Assembly: GCF_002101555.1 (NCBI RefSeq)
Contig: NZ_LQOL01000052.1
Span: 310,001-374,000 of the forward strand
Direction of reading: 5' to 3'
From: Mycolicibacterium canariasense
GTDB taxonomy: Bacteria > Actinomycetota > Actinomycetes > Mycobacteriales > Mycobacteriaceae
Length of the DNA: 64,000 bases
Below are positions 33,850 to 42,755 of this stretch, piece after piece. The translations under genes and the position numbers were made by a program. The notes under the pieces are model-generated. The model was not told the origin of the DNA and ran no database searches. It saw only the letters and a list, made by a program, of their open reading frames with translations. How positions within the stretch are numbered: the first letter of the stretch is position 1; every line of letters begins with the position of its first letter.

Positions 33850-33857
33850 ATAACACC

Positions 33858-34691
33858 ATGACCGGATCGATCGACACCGCGTGGCGGGCGCACCACGCCT
33901 ATCTGGTGAACCTGGCCTACCAGATGCTCGGCGATGTCGGCGACGCCGAAGACATTGCCCAGGAGGCCTTTCTGCGGTTGGCCCGGGCCGGTGAAACCGT
34001 CGACGACCTCCGCGCATGGCTGACGGTGGTGGCGGGCCGGTTGTGCCTGGATCTGCTGCGCTCGGCACGGGTGCAACGGGTTCGGCCCGACGGCGACGTT
34101 GCCGCCGCGACGCTGCCCGACCCGGTTCCCGGCCCGGCCGACCGGGTCACCCTCGACGACGAGGTCAGCGCGGCGCTGCTGGCGGTGCTGCGCACCCTCA
34201 GCCCGGCGGAGCGGGTGGCCTTCGTGCTGCACGACGTGTTCGGCACGCCGTTCGAGGAGATCGCCGCCACCGTCGGCCGGCCGGTCGGCACCTGCCGCCA
34301 GCTGGCCCGGCGAGCCAGGACCAAGATCGCCGGTGCCGGGCCCGGGCTGGCCGCGGTGACCCGGGCCGATCACCGCCGCGCCACCGAGGCCTTCATCACC
34401 GCCTGTGCCAACGGCGATCTGGCCGCGTTGACGGCGGTGCTCGATCCGCAGGTCTGGGGCGTGGGCACGGTGTTGCACCAGGACCGGCAGCAGGTCAATC
34501 ACGGTCCGCACGATGTTGCGGTGAACCTCTTGCGTTACCTGGGACCGGGCGCCACCGTGGTCAGCCCAACCGAATCGGTGCTGCTGGCCTTCGACCGCGG
34601 CCGGGTGTTCGCGGTACTGATGCTGACCTTACGCGGCGAGCGGGTGCTGAAGATCGAGGCCACCGCCGATCCGGCTGCCAGGCAGCGGTAG
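33858..34691 (+). CDS. ECF sigma factor with C-terminal SnoaL-like domain (SigJ/SigI type)
   Basis: A 277-residue protein. Sigma region 2 is AYQMLGDVGDAEDIAQEAFLRLARA (as two blocks), region 4 is LSPAERVAFVLHDVFGTPFEEIAATVGRPVGTCRQLARRAR (read in blocks), and residues about 170-275 form a SnoaL/NTF2-like domain (ATEAFITACANGDLAALTAVLD), which in such sigma factors replaces an anti-sigma factor. It should recognise the symmetric promoters just upstream and thus drive itself and the NmrA-Ddn pair (inference). The gene ends at a convergent terminator. Confidence 0.87.
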   Translation: MTGSIDTAWRAHHAYLVNLAYQMLGDVGDAEDIAQEAFLRLARAGETVDDLRAWLTVVAGRLCLDLLRSARVQRVRPDGDVAAATLPDPVPGPADRVTLDDEVSAALLAVLRTLSPAERVAFVLHDVFGTPFEEIAATVGRPVGTCRQLARRARTKIAGAGPGLAAVTRADHRRATEAFITACANGDLAALTAVLDPQVWGVGTVLHQDRQQVNHGPHDVAVNLLRYLGPGATVVSPTESVLLAFDRGRVFAVLMLTLRGERVLKIEATADPAARQR

Positions 34692-34708
34692 CCGGACGAA
34701 TCCGGGGG

Positions 34709-34762
34709 ACGAGCGGCGCCCCGCGCGCTGCGGGGGCGATGCGCGGCTGGGGCGCCGCTCGT
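34709..34762. terminator. convergent terminator between sigma factor and fasciclin genes
   Basis: ACGAGCGGCGCCCC (34709-34722) and GGGGCGCCGCTCGT (34749-34762) form a perfect 14-bp stem enclosing 26 GC-rich bases, followed by GGTTCTGTT. Confidence 0.65.
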
Positions 34763-34784
34763 GGTTCTGTTGTGGCGCAGTCGA

Positions 34785-35450
34785 TTACGCCGGGGGCATC
34801 AGGACGGTGTCGATCATGTACACCGTCGCGTTGGCGGTCTTCACCCCGCCGCACACCAGTCCGGCGTTGTTGACCTTCAGGTCGGGGCCGGCGCCGGTCA
34901 CCGTGACGGTGCCGCCCTGCAGGGTCTTGTGCTCACCGGCGACCTGCATGGGTCCGGCCTGCCCTTCGACCACGTGGTAGGTCAGGATCTTGGTCAGCAG
35001 GTCGGAATCGGTCTTGAGCTTGTCCAGGGTGGCCGCGTCGATCTTGGCGAATGCGTCATCGGTGGGCGCGAACACCGTGAGCCCGGGGTTGCTGTCCAGC
35101 GTCTCGACGAGGTTGACGTTGGGGTTCAGTTTGCCGGACAACGCCGCGGTGAGCGTCGTAAGCATCGGGTTGTGGGAGGCGGCGACGGCGACAGGCCCCT
35201 GCGCCATGCCGGCGACCGAGCCCGGGCCGGTGGGCACCTGCTGGGCGTAGGCCGCGCAACCGTTGCCGACCAGACCGGCGGCCGGATCGGCCATGGCCGA
35301 CGTCGGGGTCGCCGCCGCGCTGGTCGACGTGGCGGTCTCCGGAGCGGCGGTCGCACTGGTGGAGGAATCCCTCGAACACGCGATGCCCGCGAACAGGGTG
35401 AGCGCCGAAAGTCCGGTCACTGCGAGGGTTTTCGATTGAGCTCTGGTCAT
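34785..35450 (-). CDS. secreted fasciclin (FAS1) domain protein, MPT70/MPT83-like
   Basis: A 221-residue protein: an N-terminal signal (KTLAVTGLSALTLFAGIACS), an Ala/Thr/Ser-rich linker (about 35-60), and a FAS1 domain (about 85-220) with NPGLTVFAPTDDAFAKI and YHVVEGQ, as in MPT70/MPT83. The signal ends in Cys but GIAC is a weak lipobox, so lipidation is uncertain. MPT83/MPT70 lie in the same chromosomal area in M. tuberculosis. An ATG three codons upstream is an equal alternative start. Divergent from dxr. Confidence 0.83.
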   Translation of the reverse strand: MTRAQSKTLAVTGLSALTLFAGIACSRDSSTSATAAPETATSTSAAATPTSAMADPAAGLVGNGCAAYAQQVPTGPGSVAGMAQGPVAVAASHNPMLTTLTAALSGKLNPNVNLVETLDSNPGLTVFAPTDDAFAKIDAATLDKLKTDSDLLTKILTYHVVEGQAGPMQVAGEHKTLQGGTVTVTGAGPDLKVNNAGLVCGGVKTANATVYMIDTVLMPPA

Positions 35451-35614
35451 CACTGGCATTACTCGAATCTGTCGTGGAGCGGCCTCCTTTGCCGCCCTCA
35501 CCGACGTATTCGGTGCGCCGGGCCGCCCGGATGGGTGCCCGGACGAATCCGTGCCGGGATGCCGCATTCTGCGTCGGTACCGTCGTCCGCCGTTCGACGC
35601 GGCACAATGGATCG

Positions 35615-36802
35615 GTGAGCGGATACGGCGGGCAGGGGCGCAGCGACCGGGTACGGGTTCTGCTGCTGGGCAGCACCGGTTCCATCGGCACCCAGGCGCT
35701 CGAGGTCATCGCCGCCAATCCCGAGCGTTTCGAGGTGGTGGGGCTGGCTGCCGGCGGCGGTAACGCCGACCTGCTAGCCCGGCAGGCCGCGGAGACCGGT
35801 GTCCGCAATATCGCCGTCGCCGACCCGGGGGCGAAGATCGAGGCGGCCTACCGCGGGCCCGATGCGGCCACCCGCATCGTCGAGGACACCGAGGCCGATG
35901 TGGTGCTCAACGCCCTGGTCGGAGCGCTCGGCCTGAAACCCACCCTGGCCGCCCTGCACAGCGGGGCCCGGCTGGCCTTGGCCAACAAGGAATCGCTGGT
36001 CGCCGGCGGCCCGCTGGTGCTGGCCGCCGCCGCACCCGGGCAGATCGTCCCGGTGGACTCCGAGCATTCGGCGCTGGCGCAGTGCCTGCGCGGCGGCAGC
36101 GCCGACGAGGTCGCCTCGCTGGTACTCACGGCGTCGGGCGGTCCGTTCCGCGGCTGGACCGCCGACGCCCTGGAAAGCGTCACCCCGGAGCAGGCCGGGG
36201 CGCACCCCACCTGGTCGATGGGACCGATGAACACCCTGAATTCGGCATCGCTGGTCAACAAGGGTCTGGAGCTCATCGAGACGCACCTGTTGTTCGGTGT
36301 CGACTACGACCGCATCGAGGTGGTGGTGCATCCGCAGTCCATCGTGCATTCGATGGTGACCTTCACCGACGGGTCCACGCTGGCGCAGGCCAGCCCCCCG
36401 GACATGAAGCTGCCGATCGCGCTGGCGCTGGGTTGGCCGGACCGGGTGCCCGGGGCGGCGCCGGCCTGCGCCTGGAACACCGCGTCGACCTGGACATTCG
36501 AGCCGCTGGACGCGGCGGTGTTCCCGGCGGTGGAACTGGCCCGCAGCGCCGGGCGGCGGGGCGGCTGTCTCACCGCGGTGTACAACGCGGCCAACGAAGA
36601 GGCGGCCGAGGCGTTCCTGGCCGGCCGTATCTCGTTTCCGTCGATCGTGCGAACGGTTGCCGACGTGCTGCACGCCGCAGACCAGTGGGCCGCCGAACCC
36701 GCTACCGTGGAAGAAGTACTCGACGCGCAGGACTGGGCAAGAGCCGCGGCCCAGCGCCTGATCCGCACCGCACCGACGCAGGAGGTCACCGCAGCCCGAT
36801 GA
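35615..36802 (+). CDS. dxr: 1-deoxy-D-xylulose 5-phosphate reductoisomerase
   Basis: A 395-residue DXR with GTG start. NADPH motif GSTGSIGTQALEV, metal/active-site segments ALANKESLVAGG and PVDSEHSALAQCL, flexible loop SGGPFRGW, HPTWSMGPMNTLNSASLVNK (two blocks) and VHPQSIVHSMV are all present. It converts DXP to MEP, the committed step of the non-mevalonate isoprenoid pathway; ispG of the same pathway lies two genes downstream. Its stop overlaps the rip1 start (ATGATG), so dxr-rip1-ispG form an operon, as Rv2870c-Rv2868c. Confidence 0.95.
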   Translation: MSGYGGQGRSDRVRVLLLGSTGSIGTQALEVIAANPERFEVVGLAAGGGNADLLARQAAETGVRNIAVADPGAKIEAAYRGPDAATRIVEDTEADVVLNALVGALGLKPTLAALHSGARLALANKESLVAGGPLVLAAAAPGQIVPVDSEHSALAQCLRGGSADEVASLVLTASGGPFRGWTADALESVTPEQAGAHPTWSMGPMNTLNSASLVNKGLELIETHLLFGVDYDRIEVVVHPQSIVHSMVTFTDGSTLAQASPPDMKLPIALALGWPDRVPGAAPACAWNTASTWTFEPLDAAVFPAVELARSAGRRGGCLTAVYNAANEEAAEAFLAGRISFPSIVRTVADVLHAADQWAAEPATVEEVLDAQDWARAAAQRLIRTAPTQEVTAAR

Positions 36803-38034
36803 TGTTTGCTATCGGCATCGCGCTGTTCGCGCTGGCCATTCTGGTCTCGGTGGCCCTGCACGAATGCGGGCACATGTGGGTGGCGCGCGCCACCGGCATG
36901 AAGGTGCGCCGCTACTTCGTCGGCTTCGGCCCCACACTGTGGTCGACCATGCGCCCCAACAAGCTCGGCTACACCGAGTACGGCCTCAAGGCGGTACCGC
37001 TGGGCGGGTTCTGCGATATCGCCGGGATGACGTCGGTCGAAGAGCTGGCCCCCAACGAGCGCCCCTACGCGATGTACCGGCAGAAGGTCTGGAAGCGCGT
37101 CGCGGTGCTGTTCGCCGGGCCGGGCATGAACTTCCTCATCGGCCTGGTGCTCATCTATGCCATCGCCGTCATCTGGGGCCTGCCCAATCTGCATCCGCCC
37201 ACCACCGCGGTCGTCGGCGAAACCTCCTGTGTCGCACCGCAGATCAGCAAGGGTGGAGACAACCCGTTCGGGCCGTGCCCGGACCCGGGCCCCGGGCCGG
37301 CCGCGCAGGCCGGTATCCGGCCCGGCGACACCATCGTCAAGGTCAACGGCAACGAGGTGGCGACGTTCGCCGATATGGCCGCCGCCATCCGCAAGCTGTC
37401 CGGCCCGGTCCCGGTGGTCTACGAACGCGACGGGCAACGCTTTGCCACCGTCGTCGACGTCACCCGGACGCAGCGGTACGCGGACAAGGACGCCACCGCC
37501 ACGGTGACCGTCGGCGCCATCGGCGTCAGTGCGGCCGCCCCGCCGGGACCCACCCAGTACAACCCGCTCACCGCGATCCCGGCCACCTTCACCTTCACCG
37601 GGGACCTGGCCGTGGAACTGGGTAAATCGCTGGCCAAGATCCCCACCAAGGTCGGCGCCCTGGTGAATGCCATCGGCGGCGGCGAACGCGACCCCGAGAC
37701 CCCGATCAGCGTGGTCGGCGCCAGCATCATCGGCGGCGACACCGTCGATCACGGGTTGTGGGTGGCGTTCTGGTTCTTCCTGGCGCAGATGAACTTCGTG
37801 CTCGGTGCGGTGAACCTGATCCCGCTGCTGCCGTTCGACGGCGGCCACATCGCGATCGCGGTGTTCGAGAAGATCCGGAACATGATCCGCGCGGCCCGCG
37901 GCAAGGTCGCCGCGGCGCCGGTGAACTACCTGAAGCTGATGCCGGCCACCTACGTGGTGCTGGTGTTCGTCGTCGGATACATGCTGTTGACCGTCACCGC
38001 CGACCTGGTCAACCCCATCAGACTGTTCCAATAG
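36799..38034 (+). CDS. rip1: site-2 intramembrane zinc protease Rip1
   Basis: A 411-residue S2P metalloprotease, starting MMFAIGIALFALAILV. The zinc motif HECGH places His21, Glu22 and His25 in the first membrane helix; a PDZ domain occupies about residues 160-235; the second catalytic motif is LLPFDGGH. The C-terminus VNYLKLMPATYVVLV... ends NPIRLFQ, matching Rv2869c nearly exactly. Rip1 cleaves several anti-sigma factors and other membrane proteins in M. tuberculosis. It is coupled to dxr by a 4-base overlap. Confidence 0.95.
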   Translation: MMFAIGIALFALAILVSVALHECGHMWVARATGMKVRRYFVGFGPTLWSTMRPNKLGYTEYGLKAVPLGGFCDIAGMTSVEELAPNERPYAMYRQKVWKRVAVLFAGPGMNFLIGLVLIYAIAVIWGLPNLHPPTTAVVGETSCVAPQISKGGDNPFGPCPDPGPGPAAQAGIRPGDTIVKVNGNEVATFADMAAAIRKLSGPVPVVYERDGQRFATVVDVTRTQRYADKDATATVTVGAIGVSAAAPPGPTQYNPLTAIPATFTFTGDLAVELGKSLAKIPTKVGALVNAIGGGERDPETPISVVGASIIGGDTVDHGLWVAFWFFLAQMNFVLGAVNLIPLLPFDGGHIAIAVFEKIRNMIRAARGKVAAAPVNYLKLMPATYVVLVFVVGYMLLTVTADLVNPIRLFQ

Positions 38035-38059
38035 TCGGACCCTGAAGTTTGGAGATGAA

Positions 38060-39229
38060 GTGACTTCCATCGGTCTGGGTATGCCGGCCCCGCCGGCACC
38101 CACCCTGGCTCCGCGTCGTAAGACCCGCCAGCTCAAGGTCGGCGACGTGGGGGTGGGCAGCGACTCGCCGATCTCGGTGCAGTCGATGTGCACCACCAAG
38201 ACCCACGACATCAACGCGACGCTGCAGCAGATCGCCGAGTTGACCGCCTCCGGCTGCGACATCGTCCGGGTGGCCTGCCCGCGGCAGGAGGACGCCGACG
38301 CGCTGCCGATCATCGCCAAGAAGGCCAACATCCCCGTCATCGCCGATATCCACTTCCAGCCGAAGTACATCTTCGCCGCGATCGACGCGGGCTGCGCGGC
38401 AGTGCGGGTGAACCCGGGCAACATCAAGGAATTCGACGGCCGGGTCAAGGAGGTGGCCAAGGCCGCCGGCGCGGCCGGCATCCCGATCCGCATCGGCGTG
38501 AATGCCGGCTCGCTGGACAAGCGGATGCTGGAGAAGTACGGCAAGGCCACCCCGGAGGCCCTGGTCGAATCCGCGCTGTGGGAGGCCTCGCTGTTCGAGG
38601 AGCACGGCTTCGGCGATATCAAGATCAGCGTCAAGCACAACGACCCGGTGGTCATGGTCGCGGCCTACGAGCAGCTGGCCGCCCAGTGCGACTATCCGCT
38701 GCACCTCGGCGTCACCGAGGCCGGACCGGCCTTCCAGGGCACCATCAAGTCCGCGGTCGCGTTCGGTGCGCTGCTCTCGCGCGGTATCGGCGACACCATC
38801 CGGGTGTCGCTGTCGGCACCGCCGGCCGAGGAGATCAAGGTCGGCACCCAGATCCTGGAGTCGCTGAACCTGCGGCCGCGCGGCCTGGAGATCGTGTCCT
38901 GTCCGTCCTGTGGGCGCGCGCAGGTCGACGTGTACACCCTGGCCAATGCGGTGTCGGCGGGACTGGACGGCCTCGACGTGCCATTGCGCGTGGCGGTGAT
39001 GGGATGCGTGGTGAACGGACCCGGCGAAGCCCGCGAAGCGGACCTCGGGGTGGCATCGGGCAACGGCAAGGGGCAGATCTTCGTCAAGGGTGAAGTGGTC
39101 AAGACGGTGCCCGAGGCGATGATCGTGGAGACCTTGATCGAAGAGGCCATGCGCATCGCCTCGGAGATCGACGGCGCGGCCGACGCACAAGGAAGTCCCT
39201 CCGGCCCGCCGGTTGTCACCGTAAGCTGA
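38060..39229 (+). CDS. ispG: 4-hydroxy-3-methylbut-2-enyl diphosphate synthase (IspG/GcpE)
   Basis: A 389-residue IspG with GTG start after GGAGATGA. TIM-barrel sequences (VQSMCTTKTHDI, ADIHFQPKYIFAAID, RIGVNAGSLDKR) are followed by the C-terminal Fe-S domain with cluster ligands Cys281 and Cys284 (CPSCGR) and Cys316 (GCVVNGPGEA). It reduces MEcPP to HMBPP in the MEP pathway, using a 4Fe-4S cluster. Third in the dxr-rip1-ispG operon. Confidence 0.95.
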   Translation: MTSIGLGMPAPPAPTLAPRRKTRQLKVGDVGVGSDSPISVQSMCTTKTHDINATLQQIAELTASGCDIVRVACPRQEDADALPIIAKKANIPVIADIHFQPKYIFAAIDAGCAAVRVNPGNIKEFDGRVKEVAKAAGAAGIPIRIGVNAGSLDKRMLEKYGKATPEALVESALWEASLFEEHGFGDIKISVKHNDPVVMVAAYEQLAAQCDYPLHLGVTEAGPAFQGTIKSAVAFGALLSRGIGDTIRVSLSAPPAEEIKVGTQILESLNLRPRGLEIVSCPSCGRAQVDVYTLANAVSAGLDGLDVPLRVAVMGCVVNGPGEAREADLGVASGNGKGQIFVKGEVVKTVPEAMIVETLIEEAMRIASEIDGAADAQGSPSGPPVVTVS

Positions 39230-39269
39230 AACCTGGCGCTGTGAGCGGGCTCACCCCCGGTTCAGGTTT
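39229..39269 (+). terminator. nested hairpin after ispG
   Basis: An outer stem AAACCTG/CAGGTTT (39229-39235 with 39263-39269) encloses an inner stem GTGAGC/GCTCAC (39241-39246 with 39249-39254). It begins at the ispG stop and ends 36 bases before the GNAT gene, so it could attenuate read-through. Confidence 0.4.
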
Positions 39270-39304
39270 GCCACTCGGTTCGGGAACGTTTCAGAAAGAA
39301 GCTC

Positions 39305-40159
39305 ATGTCGGCTCCGCCCCTGTACCGCCTCACCGACGAGCGCCGTGTCACGGTGGTACGCGACCTGGATTCGGTGCGTGAAGTCCTCGACGCGGACCCG
39401 GTCGGTGCGTGCATGGTGGCCTGCCGGGTGCTCGACCACGGCGTGGACCCGAATGCGATCGGCGGTGAGCTGTGGACGCGTGGCCGCGCCGCCGAATCGC
39501 TGTGTTACGCAGGGGCGAACCTGATTCCGCTGCGCGGTGGAATCGAGGACATCGCCGCCTTCGCCGACAAGGCGATGAGTGCGCCGCGGCGATGTTCGTC
39601 ACTGGTCGGGCGGGCCGAGTTGGTGCTACCGCTGTGGCAGCGCCTGGAGGTGGGTTGGGGCGCGGCCCGCGACGTGCGCGACGACCAACCGTTGATGGCG
39701 CTGTCCGGTCCGCCCCAGTGCGCCCTCGATCCTGCGGTACGGCCGGTGCGGATGGACGAACTCGACGCCTATCTGGTGGCCGCCATCGAGATGTTCATCG
39801 GCGAAGTGGGGATCGACCCGCGGATGGGCGACGGCGGCCGCGGATACCGGCGCCGGGTCGCCGGCCTGATCGCGGCGGGCCGGGCCTGGGCCCGCTTCGA
39901 GGGCGGTGAGGTGGTGTTCAAGGCGGAGGTCGGGTCCCAGTCACCGACGGTGGGCCAGATCCAGGGGGTGTGGGTGCATCCGGACTGGCGGGGCCGTGGG
40001 CTGGGTGCCGCCGGCACCGCCACGCTGGCCGATGCCGTGTTGCGCGGCGGCCGGGTGGCCAGCCTCTATGTCAACGGCTACAACCACGTCGCGCGCGGCG
40101 CGTACGCCAAGATCGGCTTCACTCAGGTGGGTACCTTCGCGACCGTGCTGCTCGACTGA
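39305..40159 (+). CDS. GNAT-family acetyltransferase with DUF4081 N-terminal domain
   Basis: A 284-residue protein. Residues 1-140 form a DUF4081-like domain (RLTDERRVTVVRDLDSVREVLDADP read in blocks), and residues 145-284 a GNAT domain with the acetyl-CoA motif VHPDWRGRGLGAAGTATL and SLYVNGYNHVARGAYAKIGF (two blocks). Equivalent to Rv2867c; the acceptor is unknown. AGAAAGAAG precedes the ATG. It lies between ispG and a penicillin-binding lipoprotein gene, as in M. tuberculosis. Confidence 0.88.
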   Translation: MSAPPLYRLTDERRVTVVRDLDSVREVLDADPVGACMVACRVLDHGVDPNAIGGELWTRGRAAESLCYAGANLIPLRGGIEDIAAFADKAMSAPRRCSSLVGRAELVLPLWQRLEVGWGAARDVRDDQPLMALSGPPQCALDPAVRPVRMDELDAYLVAAIEMFIGEVGIDPRMGDGGRGYRRRVAGLIAAGRAWARFEGGEVVFKAEVGSQSPTVGQIQGVWVHPDWRGRGLGAAGTATLADAVLRGGRVASLYVNGYNHVARGAYAKIGFTQVGTFATVLLD

Positions 40160-40230
40160 GCGGCGGATCACGGTCCGGTCTCGGTGCGCCTCCACCGTCT
40201 GGGGTTGTCACATCTTTAACATCTGTCTCA

Positions 40231-42048
40231 ATGGCAACGATCACCTCATCAGTCTCGCGCGTCGCCGCAGCCGTGATGGCGGTCGTCGCGACCGCCGCCT
40301 CGTTGAGCGCCTGCACACCCAAGCCGAACGGACCCGAACCCACCGCGGAAGCGTTCTTCACCGCGTTGGCCACCGGAAACACCACGGCGGCAGCGGATTT
40401 GGCCGATCACCCGGCGCAGGCCCAGGCCGCGCTGAACGAGGCGTGGTCCGGCTTGCAGGCCAGCCGGCTGGACACCCAGATTTTGGGCTCCAAGTACGCC
40501 GGGGACACCGGCACCATCAAGTACCGCTACAGCTGGCACCTGCCCAAGGACCGGGTCTGGACGTACGACGGCGAACTCAACATGATCCGCGACGAGGGGC
40601 ACTGGCAGGTTCGGTGGAGTGCCACCGGACTGCACCCACAGCTCGGTGAGAACCAGACGCTGGCCCTGCGCGCCGACCCGCCGCGGCGGGCCTCGGTCAA
40701 CGAGCGTGGCGGCACCGACGTGCTGGTCCCGGGCTACCTGTACCACTACGCGCTGGACGCGCGGGTCGCCGGTGCCGACCTGATGCCGACGGCGCGGGCG
40801 GTGGTCGACGCGCTGCGGCCCTTCGACGACACCCTGGACGCGCAGCGGCTGGCCGAGGAAGCGAGCTCGTCGACCAAGCCGCTGGATCTCATCACGCTGC
40901 GCAAGGACGACAACGACCGGGTATCGGCGGCAATCGGGAAGAAGCCTGGCGTGGTGATCACCCCGCAGCCCGAGATGATGCCCACCGACGAGCACTTCGC
41001 GCCGGCCATCATCTCGGAGGTCAAGAAGGCCGTCTCGGCCGACCTGGTGGGTCAGGCCGGCTGGCGGGTGGTCAGCGTCAACCAGAACGGGGTGGACGTC
41101 GACGTCCTCAACGAGGTGCCCGGAAACCCGGCCCCGTCGGTCACCATCAGCCTGGACCGCGCGGTGCAGAACGCCGCGCAGGATGCCGTGAACATGGTCG
41201 GCAAGAAGGCGATGATCGTGGCGATCAAACCGTCGACGGGGGAGATCCTGGCGGTCGCCCAGAATCCCGCCGCCGACGCCGACGGGCCGACGGCCACCAT
41301 GGGGCTGTACCCGCCGGGATCGACGTTCAAGATCGTCACCGCGGGCGCGGCGATCGAGCGCGATATGGCGACCCCGAACACGCTGCTCGGCTGCCCCGGC
41401 ACGCTGGAGATCGGCCACCGCGTCGTCACCAACTACAACGCCTTCGACCTGGGCACGGTGCCGATGTCGCGAGCGTTCGCGAACTCGTGCAACACCACCT
41501 TCGCCGAACTGGCCAGCACCATGCCACCGCGCGGCCTCACCCAGGCCGCCGCACAGTACGGCCTCGGCTCGGACTTCGTGGTGGACGGAATCCCGACGGT
41601 CACCGGGTCGGTTCCGCCCACGGTCGACCTCGCCGAACGCACCGAGGACGGTTTCGGCCAGGGCAAGGTGCTGGCCAGCCCGTTCGGGATGGCGTTGGTG
41701 GCGGCCACCGTCGCGGCCGGGAAAACACCGGTGCCCCAACTCATCCTGGGCCGGCAAACCCAGGTGACCGCCGCCGGGGCGCCCATCTCGGCCAAGATGC
41801 TGGACGCCGTGCGGCCCATGATGCGACTGGTGGTGACCAACGGCACCGCCAAGGAGCTCAACGGGCTCGGCGACGTCCGCGGCAAGACCGGGGAGGCCGA
41901 GTTCAACGGCGGCTCACATGCCTGGTTCGCCGGGTACCGCGGTGACCTGGCGTTCGCCGCACTGATCGTCGGCGGCGGCAGCTCGGAGTACGCGGTCCGG
42001 ATGTGCCGGGACATGCTCAACGGCCTGCCGCCGGACTACTTGGCCTGA
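40231..42048 (+). CDS. penicillin-binding lipoprotein (Rv2864c-like transpeptidase)
   Basis: A 605-residue class B-like penicillin-binding protein with a lipoprotein signal (AASLSAC, lipidated Cys28). An NTF2-like MecA-N domain (about 30-150) and a dimerisation domain (about 155-310) precede the transpeptidase domain with SxxK at Ser364-Lys367 (GSTFK), SCN at 419-421 and KTG at 552-554. It cross-links peptidoglycan at the outer face of the membrane. The ATG giving MATITSSVSRVAA is the only start consistent with the signal peptide. Confidence 0.92.
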   Translation: MATITSSVSRVAAAVMAVVATAASLSACTPKPNGPEPTAEAFFTALATGNTTAAADLADHPAQAQAALNEAWSGLQASRLDTQILGSKYAGDTGTIKYRYSWHLPKDRVWTYDGELNMIRDEGHWQVRWSATGLHPQLGENQTLALRADPPRRASVNERGGTDVLVPGYLYHYALDARVAGADLMPTARAVVDALRPFDDTLDAQRLAEEASSSTKPLDLITLRKDDNDRVSAAIGKKPGVVITPQPEMMPTDEHFAPAIISEVKKAVSADLVGQAGWRVVSVNQNGVDVDVLNEVPGNPAPSVTISLDRAVQNAAQDAVNMVGKKAMIVAIKPSTGEILAVAQNPAADADGPTATMGLYPPGSTFKIVTAGAAIERDMATPNTLLGCPGTLEIGHRVVTNYNAFDLGTVPMSRAFANSCNTTFAELASTMPPRGLTQAAAQYGLGSDFVVDGIPTVTGSVPPTVDLAERTEDGFGQGKVLASPFGMALVAATVAAGKTPVPQLILGRQTQVTAAGAPISAKMLDAVRPMMRLVVTNGTAKELNGLGDVRGKTGEAEFNGGSHAWFAGYRGDLAFAALIVGGGSSEYAVRMCRDMLNGLPPDYLA

Positions 42049-42090
42049 CCGGCTGCGGTCCTCGGTAGCCTGGGTGCCGGAGGAACCACC

Positions 42091-42702
42091 ATGACAGGCC
42101 TTGACGATCACACGCCTCTGCGCGTCTCCGACGCCGATCGCAACGGCACCCTGCGGCGGCTGCACAATGCGGTGGCCCTCGGGCTGATCGACATCGGCGA
42201 GTTCGAGGAGCGCTCGGCGCTGGTCTCGGCGGCTCGGCTGCATTCCGATCTGGACCAACTCGTCGGTGATCTGCCCGGGCCGGGTGCGATCGTGACGTCG
42301 GCGGCCGACCGGGTCGAGTTGCGCGGTGTGCTGGGTTCGCTGAAGCGGCAGGGGGAGTGGGTGGTGCCCAGCCGGCTGGCCCTGCACCGCCGGATGGGGT
42401 CGGTGGATCTCGACCTGACCCGGGCCCGGTTCGCCGGACCGATGATCGTGGTCGAACTCGACCTCAAGTTCGGCGGGCTGGACATCCGGCTGCCGGACGG
42501 GGCCAGCGCGTCCATCGACGATGTCGAGGTCGTCGTGGGCAGCGCCACCGACCACCGCAGGGACGCTCCCGCCGAAGGCACCCCACACATCGTCTTCACC
42601 GGCAAGGTCGTCTGCGGGTCGGTGGACATCCGGGGTCCACGGCGCTCCTGGGTGCCGCCGCGGCTGCGCAATGTCAGCGGGGTTCGAGCCCGGCGAAGGT
42701 GA
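42091..42702 (+). CDS. DUF1707 domain protein with LiaF-like C-terminus
   Basis: A 203-residue soluble protein. The N-terminal DUF1707 motif (LRVSDADRNGTLRRL, ALGLIDIGEFEERS) is followed by a beta-rich domain resembling the cell-wall-active antibiotic response protein (about 75-195; VELRGVLGSLKRQGEW, GGLDIRLPDGAS). No membrane helix. The function is unknown; the fold suggests an envelope stress role. It lies between a penicillin-binding lipoprotein gene and mapB. Confidence 0.8.
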   Translation: MTGLDDHTPLRVSDADRNGTLRRLHNAVALGLIDIGEFEERSALVSAARLHSDLDQLVGDLPGPGAIVTSAADRVELRGVLGSLKRQGEWVVPSRLALHRRMGSVDLDLTRARFAGPMIVVELDLKFGGLDIRLPDGASASIDDVEVVVGSATDHRRDAPAEGTPHIVFTGKVVCGSVDIRGPRRSWVPPRLRNVSGVRARRR

Positions 42703-42755
42703 GGATGGCCCGGCACCGGTGCCGGGAGCCGGATGCGCACCATTACGCTGGACAC

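Noticed and set aside
36304..38655. 783-codon open frame on the minus strand
   Set aside because: Antisense to dxr, rip1 and ispG, all well supported; low-complexity composition.
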